Source: Candidatus Omnitrophota bacterium
Lineage (GTDB): Bacteria > Omnitrophota > Gorgyraeia > Duberdicusellales > 4484-171
Length of the DNA: 40,699 nt
NCBI GenBank assembly: GCA_023134705.1
Contig: JAGLUN010000044.1
Span: 1 to 40,699, forward strand
Direction: 5' to 3'
The stretch's first letter is position 1; the number at the start of each line of letters is the position of its first letter. Below, piece after piece: positions 17,538-26,281 of this stretch. Under the pieces are notes generated by a model that had not been told where the DNA came from, made no database searches, and saw nothing but the letters and a program-made list of their open reading frames with translations. Position numbers and translations under genes: made by a program.

Positions 17538-18980
17538 ATGGGATACATAAAAGGTGATCGTAATCAACTGACGTTATTACCAACAGCTATAGAAGACTAT
17601 GTATCTGCCGACGATCCGGTTCGTGCTTACGATGCATTTATCGCGACATTGGATTTTGCACAGTTAGGAATCGAACTCGACAATAATCAATCTGGGGCAA
17701 ATTCCTACTGGCCAAAAGCTATGCTCAAATTGCTTGTTTACGGGTATAGCTACGGTATTCGCAGCTCGCGTAAATTAGAAAGAGCGTGTTATCATAATTT
17801 ATCGTTCATCTGGTTAACAGATGGAATAAAACCTGATTATCGTACAATCGCAAGGTTCAGAATTGATAACAAAGAAGCGCTGAAGAACGTATTAAAACAA
17901 AGTGTGCATATGTGTTTGAAGTTGGATTTGATTGAAGGAAACACTTTGTTTATCGACGGTACGAAAATCAAAGCCAATGCTTCCTTGAGTAATACCTGGA
18001 CACAAAAAGACTGCCAGAAATATATGAAAAAAATATCAAAGAACATCGAAAGAATTCTGAGCGAATGTGATCACGTTGATACTAATGAAGCAGAAGCCGG
18101 CTCGCTAGTAAAACTTAAAGATGAACTCAAAGACAAAAAAACTTTAAGAGATAGAATAAAAAATATAACAGCTGAATTACAAAAGAACGAAAAAACATAT
18201 ATAAACACAACAGATTCCGACAGCATAAAGAGTAAAAGTGACCGTGGAGTAAAGATGTATCATAACTGTCAAATTACCGTTGACGAAAAGAACGGGCTTA
18301 TCGTTAATGCCGATGTTATTCACAAAGAAAATGATGCCAATCAACTCAGCATTCAGACCATGCAAGCACAGGAAATTTTAGGCAAACAGCCGGAAACCGT
18401 CTGTGCTGATTCTGGATATCATAGTCTTAACGATTTAGAAAAACTTGATTCTTCGATTACTGTCATCGTACCGGGACAGAACCAGATAACCAAGGAACGG
18501 ACACCGGAAAAGATAAAACCATTTCCTAAAGAGCAGTTTCGCTATGACGACAAACGAGATTGTTATATATGCCCGGAAAATAAAAGATTACGACGTACGG
18601 GCTTAACCATCCCCGATAGGCCAAATGCTATAGTATACAAAGCTATAGCTAAAGAGTGCAAACGTTGTAAACACTTTGGCACATGTACGACTTCAAAAAT
18701 AGGTCGTAAAATTATTCGGCACAAGAATGAAGTATTGATGCAACATTTGGCAAAAACATACCTCAGTAATGCAGGTCAGCAAGTATATAAACTTCGCAAA
18801 CAAAAAGTAGAGTTGCCGTTTGCCCATTTTAAACAGAACATGAACATGCGGCAGCTTCTTTTACGAGGGGTAGTAAAAGTAAACGTTGAGTTAAACCTAT
18901 CTGCTATAGGATATAATTTAACTCGTATGATAGGATTACTGGGAGTTCACCGGTTAAAAGAAGCGTTCAATACTGTTTAA
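17538..18980 (+). CDS. IS1182-family DDE transposase
   Basis: 480 residues, intact. N-terminal DUF772-type region (about 15-100, including IRSSRKLERACYHN and DYRTIARFR), then the DDE catalytic core with FIDGTKIKANASL and VCADSGYHS carrying the two aspartates. A zinc-ribbon-like segment follows (CPENKRL...CKRCKHFGTC), then the C-terminal core piece ending in QNMNMRQLLLRG and the usual LSAIGYNLTRM. It is the only plus-strand gene in the window. It has a good Shine-Dalgarno (AAGGAGG) held in a hairpin. Confidence 0.93.
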   Translation: MGYIKGDRNQLTLLPTAIEDYVSADDPVRAYDAFIATLDFAQLGIELDNNQSGANSYWPKAMLKLLVYGYSYGIRSSRKLERACYHNLSFIWLTDGIKPDYRTIARFRIDNKEALKNVLKQSVHMCLKLDLIEGNTLFIDGTKIKANASLSNTWTQKDCQKYMKKISKNIERILSECDHVDTNEAEAGSLVKLKDELKDKKTLRDRIKNITAELQKNEKTYINTTDSDSIKSKSDRGVKMYHNCQITVDEKNGLIVNADVIHKENDANQLSIQTMQAQEILGKQPETVCADSGYHSLNDLEKLDSSITVIVPGQNQITKERTPEKIKPFPKEQFRYDDKRDCYICPENKRLRRTGLTIPDRPNAIVYKAIAKECKRCKHFGTCTTSKIGRKIIRHKNEVLMQHLAKTYLSNAGQQVYKLRKQKVELPFAHFKQNMNMRQLLLRGVVKVNVELNLSAIGYNLTRMIGLLGVHRLKEAFNTV

Positions 18981-18982
18981 AG

Positions 18983-19014
18983 ATATCTCACGGTGTGCGT
19001 CTTGAGATATTTTT
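18983..19014 (+). terminator. Terminator of the IS transposase
   Basis: ATATCTCA (18983-18990) pairs with TGAGATAT (19003-19010) across a 12-nt loop, followed by TTTT. It lies directly after the transposase stop codon, inside the IS. Confidence 0.6.
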
Positions 19015-19189
19015 AGGGTTAATAAGTCTTTAATTTTGTTTATTACACCTTTTTGTCAAAGAACAAATCTTAATATGACCCGACTTGGCAAGTCCGTGGT
19101 ACCATATAAAACCGGGATCAAACACAATTGTTAACTTTTAAAACGCGCTATTCTATTTGTCTCCGCCCGACAAAATGCCATAAAGAGTT

Positions 19190-19393
19190 TTATCCTTTCT
19201 TACCGTATTTCTTCAAGAATTTTTCTACCCTTCCTTCAGAATCGACAAACTTCTGTTTTCCGGTAAAAAAGGGATGACAATTCGAACAAATTTCCACATT
19301 AATCGTTTTTTTTGTGGAACGGGTATGAAGAACATTACCGCATGCGCATATAATAGTGGCAAATTCATATTTTGGATGAACCTTTTTTTTCAT
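19190..19393 (-). CDS. rpmE: Ribosomal protein bL31 (zinc-binding form)
   Basis: 67-residue 50S subunit protein. The start at 19391-19393 ([11 protein letters not shown]) is chosen because a textbook Shine-Dalgarno GGAGGTGG lies 5 nt before it; a longer frame adds 12 unrelated residues. Four cysteines, in ICACGN and EICSNCHPF, form the zinc site of the C+ type. Second gene of the rho-rpmE-prfA cluster. Its 3' side now faces the IS, 108 nt away. Upstream lies a 76-bp repeat that recurs before pilT. Confidence 0.94.
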   Translation of the reverse strand: MKKKVHPKYEFATIICACGNVLHTRSTKKTINVEICSNCHPFFTGKQKFVDSEGRVEKFLKKYGKKG

Positions 19394-19420
19394 AATTCCA
19401 CCTCCAAGTTTTACTTTTGA

Positions 19421-19496
19421 TATTGTCAAACTTTTCTCTAAACTCCTCCGCCTACGTAATAAATTTTATTTAGGCGGATCCACCTTGGGTGGAAAA
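19421..19496 (-). repeat. 76-bp two-hairpin repeat R1, copy upstream of rpmE
   Basis: Matches 37223-37298 at 75 of 76 positions. Read on the minus strand it holds a hairpin GGTGGA/TCCACC, a longer hairpin whose stems are CCGCCTA/TAGGCGG with an AT-rich loop, and then GAGAAAAGTTTGACAATA. The end carries a TTGACA box 30 nt from the rpmE start. A related, imperfect hairpin (CACCGC..GCGGAGGTG) lies next to it at 19508-19542. It lies between rho and rpmE. Confidence 0.85.
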
Positions 19497-19588
19497 TAAC
19501 AAATCCCTCCTCCACCGCAATAAATCTTATTTAAGCGGAGGTGCTTGTAATTTGAGATTTCCATATAAATCTTGACACTACTTTACTT

Positions 19589-20857
19589 TTAAATATTTTT
19601 ACTTAAACTAAGTAGAAACTCTACGTTATTTTTCGTCTTTGATAATTTATCAAGTAAAAGTTCCAGAGCTTCTACCGAACTTAATTCATTTAAAGCCTTT
19701 CGTAATACCCAAATCCTTTGAAGTTCATCGGGGTGAATGAGTAATTCTTCCCGGCGGGTATTAGATCGTTTTATATCTATGGACGGATATACCCTTCTTT
19801 GGAATATGCTCCTGTCCAAAGTTATTTCCATATTTCCGGTCCCTTTAAATTCTTCAAAGATTACATCATCCATGCGGGAACCGGTATCTACCAACCCGGT
19901 AGCGAGAATAGTTAGAGATCCGCCTTCTTCCAATGCGCGTGCCGCCCCAAAAAATCTTTTAGGCTTATGAAGAGCGTTGGAATCTATACCTCCGGATAAA
20001 ATTCTTCCTGAATGGGGCTCAACCAAATTATAAGCCCTTGCTAAACGAGTAATACTGTCTAAAAGGATTACAACGTCTTTTTTATGTTCCGCTAACCTCT
20101 TGGCTTTCTCTAAAACCATTTCCGCTACTTGGACATGACGTTGAGCAGGTTCATCAAAAGTAGAACTTATTACTTCACCTTTTACCATCATTTTCATTTC
20201 GGTAACTTCTTCCGGTCTTTCATCAATGAGAAGAATAATCAAAATCACGTCAGGATAATTTTTTACCAGCCCATTGGCGAATTTCTGCAATAATACGGTT
20301 TTGCCGCTGTAAGGAGGGGCAACAATTAAACCGCGTTGTCCTTTACCTATGGGAGACAAAAGATCGAGTATCCTTGTAGACATTTCTTTCGGTTCTATTT
20401 CCAGAATATATCTTTCTTTAGGATATACAGGAGTTAAATTATCAAACAGCACTCTGTTTCGAGCTTCTTCAGGGTCCTCAAAATTTACCGCTTCGACTTT
20501 AAGAAGCGCGAAGTATTTTTCATTATCTTTGGGAGGTCTGATCTGTCCGCTAACCGTATCACCTGTTCTTAAGGTAAATTTTCTTATTTGCGAAGGAGAA
20601 ACGTAGATATCATCAGGCGAAGGCAAATAATTATAATTCGGAGATCTCAAAAAACCGAATCCTTCAGAAAGCACTTCAAGCACCCCGCTACCAAACATTA
20701 ACCCTTCCTTTTCCGCCTTAGCCTGTAAGATTTTGAAAATAAGGTCCTGTTTCTTCAAACCGCTGATACCATTGACTTTCAGGCCTTTTGCTACTTTAGT
20801 TAATTCGGATATCTTCAGGTCTTTTAATGTGCCGATATCCATACTTCTGTCGCTCAT
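19589..20857 (-). CDS. rho: Transcription termination factor Rho
   Basis: Hexameric RNA-dependent ATPase that ends transcription. 422 residues, close to the 419 of E. coli and without the long N-terminal insert of many high-GC Rhos. Order: Rho-N domain (1-50), CSD RNA-binding domain ([21 protein letters not shown]), P-loop APPYSGKT (180-187) and Walker B region [16 protein letters not shown]. In the P-loop the catalytic Lys186 is kept, but the position equal to E. coli Lys181 is Tyr183, which is unusual. A strong Shine-Dalgarno (GGGAGGAG) precedes the ATG. It is followed by rpmE. Confidence 0.95.
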   Translation of the reverse strand: MSDRSMDIGTLKDLKISELTKVAKGLKVNGISGLKKQDLIFKILQAKAEKEGLMFGSGVLEVLSEGFGFLRSPNYNYLPSPDDIYVSPSQIRKFTLRTGDTVSGQIRPPKDNEKYFALLKVEAVNFEDPEEARNRVLFDNLTPVYPKERYILEIEPKEMSTRILDLLSPIGKGQRGLIVAPPYSGKTVLLQKFANGLVKNYPDVILIILLIDERPEEVTEMKMMVKGEVISSTFDEPAQRHVQVAEMVLEKAKRLAEHKKDVVILLDSITRLARAYNLVEPHSGRILSGGIDSNALHKPKRFFGAARALEEGGSLTILATGLVDTGSRMDDVIFEEFKGTGNMEITLDRSIFQRRVYPSIDIKRSNTRREELLIHPDELQRIWVLRKALNELSSVEALELLLDKLSKTKNNVEFLLSLSKNI

Positions 20858-20945
20858 CTTTCTCCTCCCTTTTTTATGAATTCAGTCTTCCTCTCATTAT
20901 CATTATTTATTTTACCCTCTCTTCATAACAAAGCCCCGGTTTAAT

Positions 20946-21533
20946 TCACCGCAGCTCTTGCCATAAATGATTTATTTCTGTTATAAATCTTTTTTTAGAA
21001 CGGTTATTATTGATTACAAAATCGCTTTTTTCCATTTTTCCTTTGAAATCACTTCGCAAAGATATAAATTTCAAAGCTTCTTTCGGGGGAATGCCGAATT
21101 TATCTTTTAGCCGTTTCAAAATGATACTGCGTGGAGTATAGACAAATACAACTTTATCAAAAATCTTCTCTAATCTTTTCTCAAAAAGAAGCGGGACTTC
21201 GGCGATATAAACACCTTTTTCCTTTTTAGCTTTGCCTATCCATTTTTTTAAATCATTTACAGCTTCAGGATGGACTATCCGCTCTAACTTCTTTAAAGAT
21301 TTTCTCTCATTTAATACTAGTTTCCGTAATTTTAAGCGGGATATGTTTCCATTTTTAGCCAAAGCACAAGGGAATAATTCCTTTACTCTTCTATAAACCT
21401 CTGAATTCTTATTCTTGTAATAGGAATGAATTACTTTATCTACATTATAAACATGAGCACCTTTTTTCTTCAAAATGTTTAAAACGGTTGTTTTGCCTCC
21501 ACATAAAACCCCCGTTACGGCAAAAACCGGCAT
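20946..21533 (-). CDS. coaE: Dephospho-CoA kinase
   Basis: Last step of coenzyme A synthesis: phosphorylates the 3'-OH of dephospho-CoA. 195 residues, normal. P-loop GVLCGGKTT at residues 8-16. The conserved VYNVDKVIH (Asp of the substrate site), the IVHPEAV motif and VAEVPLLFE are all present. It lies 88 nt before rho. The 231 nt upstream to glgA contain an inverted repeat (AACTTCGTG/CACGAAGTT) and no recognisable gene. Confidence 0.92.
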   Translation of the reverse strand: MPVFAVTGVLCGGKTTVLNILKKKGAHVYNVDKVIHSYYKNKNSEVYRRVKELFPCALAKNGNISRLKLRKLVLNERKSLKKLERIVHPEAVNDLKKWIGKAKKEKGVYIAEVPLLFEKRLEKIFDKVVFVYTPRSIILKRLKDKFGIPPKEALKFISLRSDFKGKMEKSDFVINNNRSKKRFITEINHLWQELR

Positions 21534-21764
21534 TATATTTCCTTATGTGTTAAGTAGTTATCGCGGGCCAAGAAACTTCGTGTTCCGACGAAGTCGAAAC
21601 ATTCAGAACCTTCCTCACGAAGTTCCTTGTTGGTAAAACCCCAATAAAAGGTTTATACCTACGGCTTTTATAGGATACTGCCTTTTTGTGACCTTCCTAT
21701 GCAGCAAGAAAAGTTAAACCGTGTATTTTTTTCTGCTTTACCATAGATAAGATAAGGGAAATCA

Positions 21765-23174
21765 CTATTTTAAAGCTGCCTTCAACTGCGCTGAAGATAA
21801 AAGCTGACATCTCTTGTATATATCCATATATTCTTTGGCTGTTTTCGCCCAGGAAAAGTTAAACCCGGTTATTTTCTTCAATAATTCGGACCACTCACTA
21901 TTCCTGGAAAATAGCTTGTAAGCTCTTTCTATTACCGCTACCAGGTCTTTATGATGATAGTTGTGGAAAACAAAACCACCACCTCCATCCTGATAATCAA
22001 TTACCGTATCTACTAATCCACCTGTGTAGTGAACCACAGGAACAGTAGCATATTTATAGCTGATCATCTGCGATAATCCGCAGGGTTCAAATCTTGAAGG
22101 CATAAGAAAGGCATCACAGGAAGCGTAAATCCTATGAGCTAAGACTTCATCAAATTTCAAATGAAGCGAAAGACTTTTATGTTTTTTCGCCTTTGTCTTT
22201 AAAATTTTATGATACTTCTCGTCCCCCGTTCCTAAAATTACCACTTGATGATTGCCTAAAATTTTATCTAAAGCTTTAGAAAAAATATCTATACCCTTTT
22301 GTTCGGCAAGACGGGTAACTATCCCCAGAAGAAATATTTTTTTATTCACCTTTAAGCCCATTTCTTTCTGGAATTTTCTTTTATTTATAGCTTTGTTTTC
22401 CAGGGTTTCCAAAGAGTATGGGGTATAAATAAGTTTATCCTTTGCCGGATTCCATACATCATAATCTATGGCGTTTAAAATCCCACATAGCCTCTCTCTT
22501 TTTTCGCGTAAAACACCATCCAGTCCGCATCCGTAATCAGGGGTTTGTATTTGCTTCGCGTACCGGGGGCTCACCGTGTTCACCATATCAGAAAAAATAA
22601 TCCCGCCTTTAAGAAGATTGATTTTATTATAGAACTCAAGGTGATTGACCGAAAAATAATCCGGGTTTATACCTAATTGAGGAAATTTTTCCTTCTCAAA
22701 TACTCCCTGATATGCAAGATTATGGATGGTAAGGACAGATTTTGCTCTCTTAAAAAGAGTAACATTTTTATAAAGAATTTTCAAGTAAATATTTATAAGT
22801 GAAGATTGCCAATCATTAGCATGAAAAATATCGGGAGAAAAATTTATCCTTTTGAGGATATCAAAAGACTTTTTACAAAAAAAAGAAAACCTTTCCAAAT
22901 TATCAGGGTAATCACCCCGGGGAGAGGTATAAAGATGCTCCCGCAGAAAATAGTCATCATTCCGCACAAAAATAATTTCTACCTTCTTCGCTAATTGGGA
23001 TGTACCGTAATCATCGAACATTTTTTGCGGTTTAATCTTATTGTACAAGGGCATAAAAACTTTAACCTCTGCGCCTTGTTTTGCTAAAGCACCAGGAAGA
23101 CTTCCACTGACATCGGCTAATCCGCCTGTTTTAGCAAAGGGAAAAACCTCTGATGAAAAAAACGCGATTTTCAT
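21765..23174 (-). CDS. glgA: Glycogen synthase (GT5)
   Basis: Extends alpha-1,4-glucan from ADP-glucose. 469 residues, typical of bacterial GlgA. The N-terminal EVFPFAKTGGLADVSGSLP holds the nucleotide-sugar-binding KTGGL (15-19 region). VLTIHNLAYQGVF and DGVLREKRERLCGILNAIDY are family hallmarks, and the C-terminal SRFEPCGLSQM carries the catalytic Glu. Shine-Dalgarno AAGGAGG sits 5 nt from the ATG. No other glg gene is in the window, so glycogen metabolism must be completed elsewhere. Confidence 0.94.
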   Translation of the reverse strand: MKIAFFSSEVFPFAKTGGLADVSGSLPGALAKQGAEVKVFMPLYNKIKPQKMFDDYGTSQLAKKVEIIFVRNDDYFLREHLYTSPRGDYPDNLERFSFFCKKSFDILKRINFSPDIFHANDWQSSLINIYLKILYKNVTLFKRAKSVLTIHNLAYQGVFEKEKFPQLGINPDYFSVNHLEFYNKINLLKGGIIFSDMVNTVSPRYAKQIQTPDYGCGLDGVLREKRERLCGILNAIDYDVWNPAKDKLIYTPYSLETLENKAINKRKFQKEMGLKVNKKIFLLGIVTRLAEQKGIDIFSKALDKILGNHQVVILGTGDEKYHKILKTKAKKHKSLSLHLKFDEVLAHRIYASCDAFLMPSRFEPCGLSQMISYKYATVPVVHYTGGLVDTVIDYQDGGGGFVFHNYHHKDLVAVIERAYKLFSRNSEWSELLKKITGFNFSWAKTAKEYMDIYKRCQLLSSAQLKAALK

Positions 23175-23301
23175 TTAACCTCCTTTCTTTAAAATAGATA
23201 ATATTTTTTATAAGGAGACCAGGAATACAGGAGATTTATCTATATATTACTCGTTTATTTTCTAATTTTATTTTTAGCTACCGATTTTGCGGATTATTTT
23301 T

Positions 23302-23466
23302 AACCACAAGATTTTCACGAGATTCTCACAAGATTGATATGAAAATATAGTTTTTAAATCATAATTTAAAAAAACCACGTTTGTCTGTGTCTTTTTTTCT
23401 GTGTTCACCCCGTTAGATGGTTCAATTATATTATCTAACGGGGTAAATCTGTGAAATCTTGTGGTT
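23302..23466. repeat. MITE-like element with nested inverted repeats
   Basis: The 549-nt gap between polA and glgA has no gene but holds a 165-bp symmetric element. Its outer arms are AACCACAAGATTTTCAC at 23302 and GTGAAATCTTGTGGTT ending at 23466, complementary apart from one base. Near the right arm is a perfect 12-bp hairpin, ACCCCGTTAGAT (23407-23418) with ATCTAACGGGGT (23433-23444). A half copy of the inner motif (ACCCCGTTAGA) also occurs at about 11417-11428. The rest of the gap (23467-23723) is AT-rich with nothing I recognise. Confidence 0.68.
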
Positions 23467-23723
23467 TAAATATTTTGTCCATCGGCGATTTCGGTGGTTG
23501 AGCACTTTATTAAGTATCCAGCGAAATCCATCCTTTGGCGGACTAATTTTATTTTTTTAGCCAGCATAATCCACCTAATTATGCTTTATTCCTTTTTGAG
23601 TACACAGAGAATTTTTCTTTTTATTTATTCCCTCTGTGACCACTGTGGTTTTTTTCATATTGCTCTTGATATTACCTTAAAGTCGGTATTATCAAAAATT
23701 CTACTCAAATCCTTTCCACAATT

Positions 23724-26246
23724 TTATTTTATTTCTTCTAAATCCAACCAGTTTTTTCCGACCTTCATATTAACTTTAAGCGGCACATCTAAAGATACTG
23801 ATTCCTCCATATTTTTCTGAACAATCTTTTTAACCAGGGCAAACTCATCTTCCCCAATTATGTCAAACACTAATTCATCGTGTATTTGCATTATCATCTT
23901 TGATTTTAAATTTTCTTTCTTAAACTCCTTGGATATATTTATCATCGACATCTTAATTATATCCGCCGCTGAACCCTGAACCGGCATATTTATTGCCGCG
24001 CGTTTCGCGAATTCTTTTATCTCGTGATTAGAACTTTTCATTTCCGGGAAATACCGTCTTCTTCCTAAAATAGTTTTCACGAAGCCTTTTTCTTCCGCCT
24101 CCCGGCATATATTCTCAACATATCTTTTGACTCCGGGGTACCGCGCGAAATAATTTTCAATAAAAGAACTGGCTTCTTCAAAAGAAATATCCAATTCTTT
24201 AGCCAACCCGTAAGGACTCATCCCGTAAATTATCCCGAAATTTATTTTTTTGGCAAGATTTCTTTGCCGGGGGAGAACTTCTTTTTGCGGAATTCCGAAA
24301 AAAAGCGAAGCAGTATGAGTATGGATATCCAAACCCTTTTTGAAGGCATCTGTTAAGTTAGTATCTCCGGTAATATGAGCTAAAACCCGTAACTCAATTT
24401 GGGAATAATCACAACAAAGAATAAAACCGCTTTTAAAAGAAGAAATAACAGCTTTTCGGAGTCCTTTCGCGAAATCACTTTTCACAGGAATATTCTGAAG
24501 ATTTGGCGAAGAAGAGCTTAATCGTCCGGTAAGAGTTTTGGTCTGATTGAATTTCGCGAATATCCTGCCGCCGTTTGCCTCCGCTTCCTTTAAAAAAGGT
24601 TCAAGATAAGCTGAGTTTAGCTTATTTAAATGGCGGTATTCCAGGAGGAACTTTGCGATCGGATAATTATCAGCAAGTTTCTCTAAAACTTCTTCATTAG
24701 TTGAAAATCCGGTTTTTGTACGTTTCAACGGGGAAATTCCCAAATCTTCAAAAAGAATCTTTCTTAATTGTTTCGGAGAATTAAGGTTGAATTTCTCCCC
24801 GGCGATATTATAAATTTCCCGGCTAACGGCTGACAACCGTTTTTTCACCTCTACCGAAAATCTTCGCAAAAACTCTATATCCACTTTTATTCCCAATGAT
24901 TCCATGTCTGATAAAACTTCAATCAAAGGCATTTCCAGATTAAAAAATAAATCATTCATACCTCTGTTTTTAAGTTCTTCAACAAAGAATTCATAAAGCC
25001 CGGCAATGTAACCGGGTAAAGCCTGCGGCGATATTTCCTTAATAAAAATATTTAAAAACTTACTAACTAAATTCTCCGGCGTAAAATCACCTAAACCAGG
25101 GTCAATTATATAAGCGGCGATTTTCACATCAAACCACGGACCGCGACATTCAATTTCCTTTTTAAACGCGGGAAAGTTCTCTTTAAGAAAGTAAGATATT
25201 TTCTGTATACTATCATCATCAAAAACGCCTTTTAATTGGCTTAGACTTGCTTTATAAACCGTAGAAGCCCGCTCGCCCAGGATATAAAGCTCCTCTTTAT
25301 CTTTATCAGGATAAAAAATGACCTTTCTATCTGTCTTTATCCGCTCTATCAACTCCGGAGTGACACGGTCTATAATTTCTATCTCAATATTTAAAGAGGT
25401 TTCCGGGATATCTTTTAAAAACATTTTGAATCCGAATTCTTTAAAAAAATTATATAACTCCCGATAATCCGGTTCTTTCATTTTTAAGCCTTCCCAAGAA
25501 AAATCCAGGTCAGGAAATGATAGTTCAACTAAGTCTTTACTTAAAAACACCTCTTTTTTACTGGCGATTAAACTATCTTTGATTCTTGAAGAAAATTTAT
25601 CCAAATTATTATATATATTTTCAATGCTCCCGTAAGTCTTTACTAATTTTGCCGCTCCTACCTTACCTATACCTTTTGCGCCCGGGATATTATCCGTAGG
25701 ATCCCCGGTCAGAGATAAATAATCAGCCATATAAGCAGGAACAAAACCGTAATCCCGAATAAACCATTCTTCATCGTACATCTTATCTTTAACCGGTTCG
25801 TACACACAAACCTGCCTGCCTTTAATAAGCTGATAAAAATCTTTATCCGAACTTACAATTACAACTTTAGAATTATCTTCCACAGCTTTTTTTGTTAGCG
25901 ATGCTATTAAATCATCCGCCTCAAACCCTTCTTTTTCAATGCTTTCTATTCCCATATAGTTAATCAAATTCTTAATCATCGGCACTTGTAACTTAAGCCC
26001 GTCAGGAACCGGCGGCCGCTGTATTTTGTAATCTTTAAACTTGTCCTGACGAAATGTCTTTCGTGAAACGTCAAAACATACCACTAAAGAAACGGGATTA
26101 TACTTCTTAATAATTTTTTTCAAAGTATTAAGAAATCCATAAATCGCGCCGGTAGGAAAACCTTTAGAATTTGAAAGATTCACAGCAAAAAACGAACGAT
26201 AACAGATGGCAGTTCCATCAATAAGATAAAGTACTTTATCACTCAC
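23724..26246 (-). CDS. polA: DNA polymerase I
   Basis: Repair and Okazaki-fragment-processing polymerase, 840 residues. The N-terminal 5'-3' exonuclease (1 to about 290) has YLIDGTAICYRSFFA, GFEADDLIASL and SSDKDFYQL. The middle domain lacks the DxE metal motif of the 3'-5' proofreading exonuclease (VIFYPDKDKEELY at that place), so proofreading is predicted absent, as in Taq. The polymerase domain has CDYSQIELRVLAHI (motif A), RNLAKKINFGIIYGMS (O helix, motif B) and QIHDELVFD (motif C). The start is GTG (26244-26246) without a clear Shine-Dalgarno. A short out-of-frame ATG upstream (MKTHNSE) overlaps it. Confidence 0.94.
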   Translation of the reverse strand: MSDKVLYLIDGTAICYRSFFAVNLSNSKGFPTGAIYGFLNTLKKIIKKYNPVSLVVCFDVSRKTFRQDKFKDYKIQRPPVPDGLKLQVPMIKNLINYMGIESIEKEGFEADDLIASLTKKAVEDNSKVVIVSSDKDFYQLIKGRQVCVYEPVKDKMYDEEWFIRDYGFVPAYMADYLSLTGDPTDNIPGAKGIGKVGAAKLVKTYGSIENIYNNLDKFSSRIKDSLIASKKEVFLSKDLVELSFPDLDFSWEGLKMKEPDYRELYNFFKEFGFKMFLKDIPETSLNIEIEIIDRVTPELIERIKTDRKVIFYPDKDKEELYILGERASTVYKASLSQLKGVFDDDSIQKISYFLKENFPAFKKEIECRGPWFDVKIAAYIIDPGLGDFTPENLVSKFLNIFIKEISPQALPGYIAGLYEFFVEELKNRGMNDLFFNLEMPLIEVLSDMESLGIKVDIEFLRRFSVEVKKRLSAVSREIYNIAGEKFNLNSPKQLRKILFEDLGISPLKRTKTGFSTNEEVLEKLADNYPIAKFLLEYRHLNKLNSAYLEPFLKEAEANGGRIFAKFNQTKTLTGRLSSSSPNLQNIPVKSDFAKGLRKAVISSFKSGFILCCDYSQIELRVLAHITGDTNLTDAFKKGLDIHTHTASLFFGIPQKEVLPRQRNLAKKINFGIIYGMSPYGLAKELDISFEEASSFIENYFARYPGVKRYVENICREAEEKGFVKTILGRRRYFPEMKSSNHEIKEFAKRAAINMPVQGSAADIIKMSMINISKEFKKENLKSKMIMQIHDELVFDIIGEDEFALVKKIVQKNMEESVSLDVPLKVNMKVGKNWLDLEEIK

Positions 26247-26281
26247 TGTTGTGTGTTTTCATTCTGGAGGTTTAAGGATGG

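Larger units (their letters stand above)
17448..19081 (+). mobile_element. IS1182-type insertion sequence, 1634 bp
   Basis: Both ends start GGGTCA and share TCTTTGACA about 20 nt further in. The left end is GGGTCAAATCACCCGC and the inverted right end is GGGTCATATTAAGATT, so they are imperfect terminal inverted repeats of about 28-30 bp. A 4-bp direct repeat GACT flanks the element (17444-17447 and 19082-19085). One intact transposase gene fills it. The uninterrupted target would read GACTTGGCAAGTC, an odd-length palindrome, in keeping with the preference of this family for palindromic sites. Intact ends, intact ORF and a perfect duplication suggest recent insertion. Confidence 0.88.

Noticed and set aside
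17441-19130. A split tRNA-Gly(GCC) gene interrupted by the IS
   Set aside because: Only D-arm-like and anticodon-arm-like hairpins are present. There is no T-arm and no pairing acceptor stem, so it is not annotated as a tRNA gene.
19394-19429. Upstream start for rpmE giving 12 extra residues
   Set aside because: The inner ATG has a perfect Shine-Dalgarno, and MKKKVHP is the normal bL31 beginning; the extension is read from the 76-bp repeat.
21534-21764. A gene or terminator between coaE and glgA
   Set aside because: Only an inverted repeat of AACTTCGTG/CACGAAGTT with a long spacer is seen, without a T-run or a believable reading frame.
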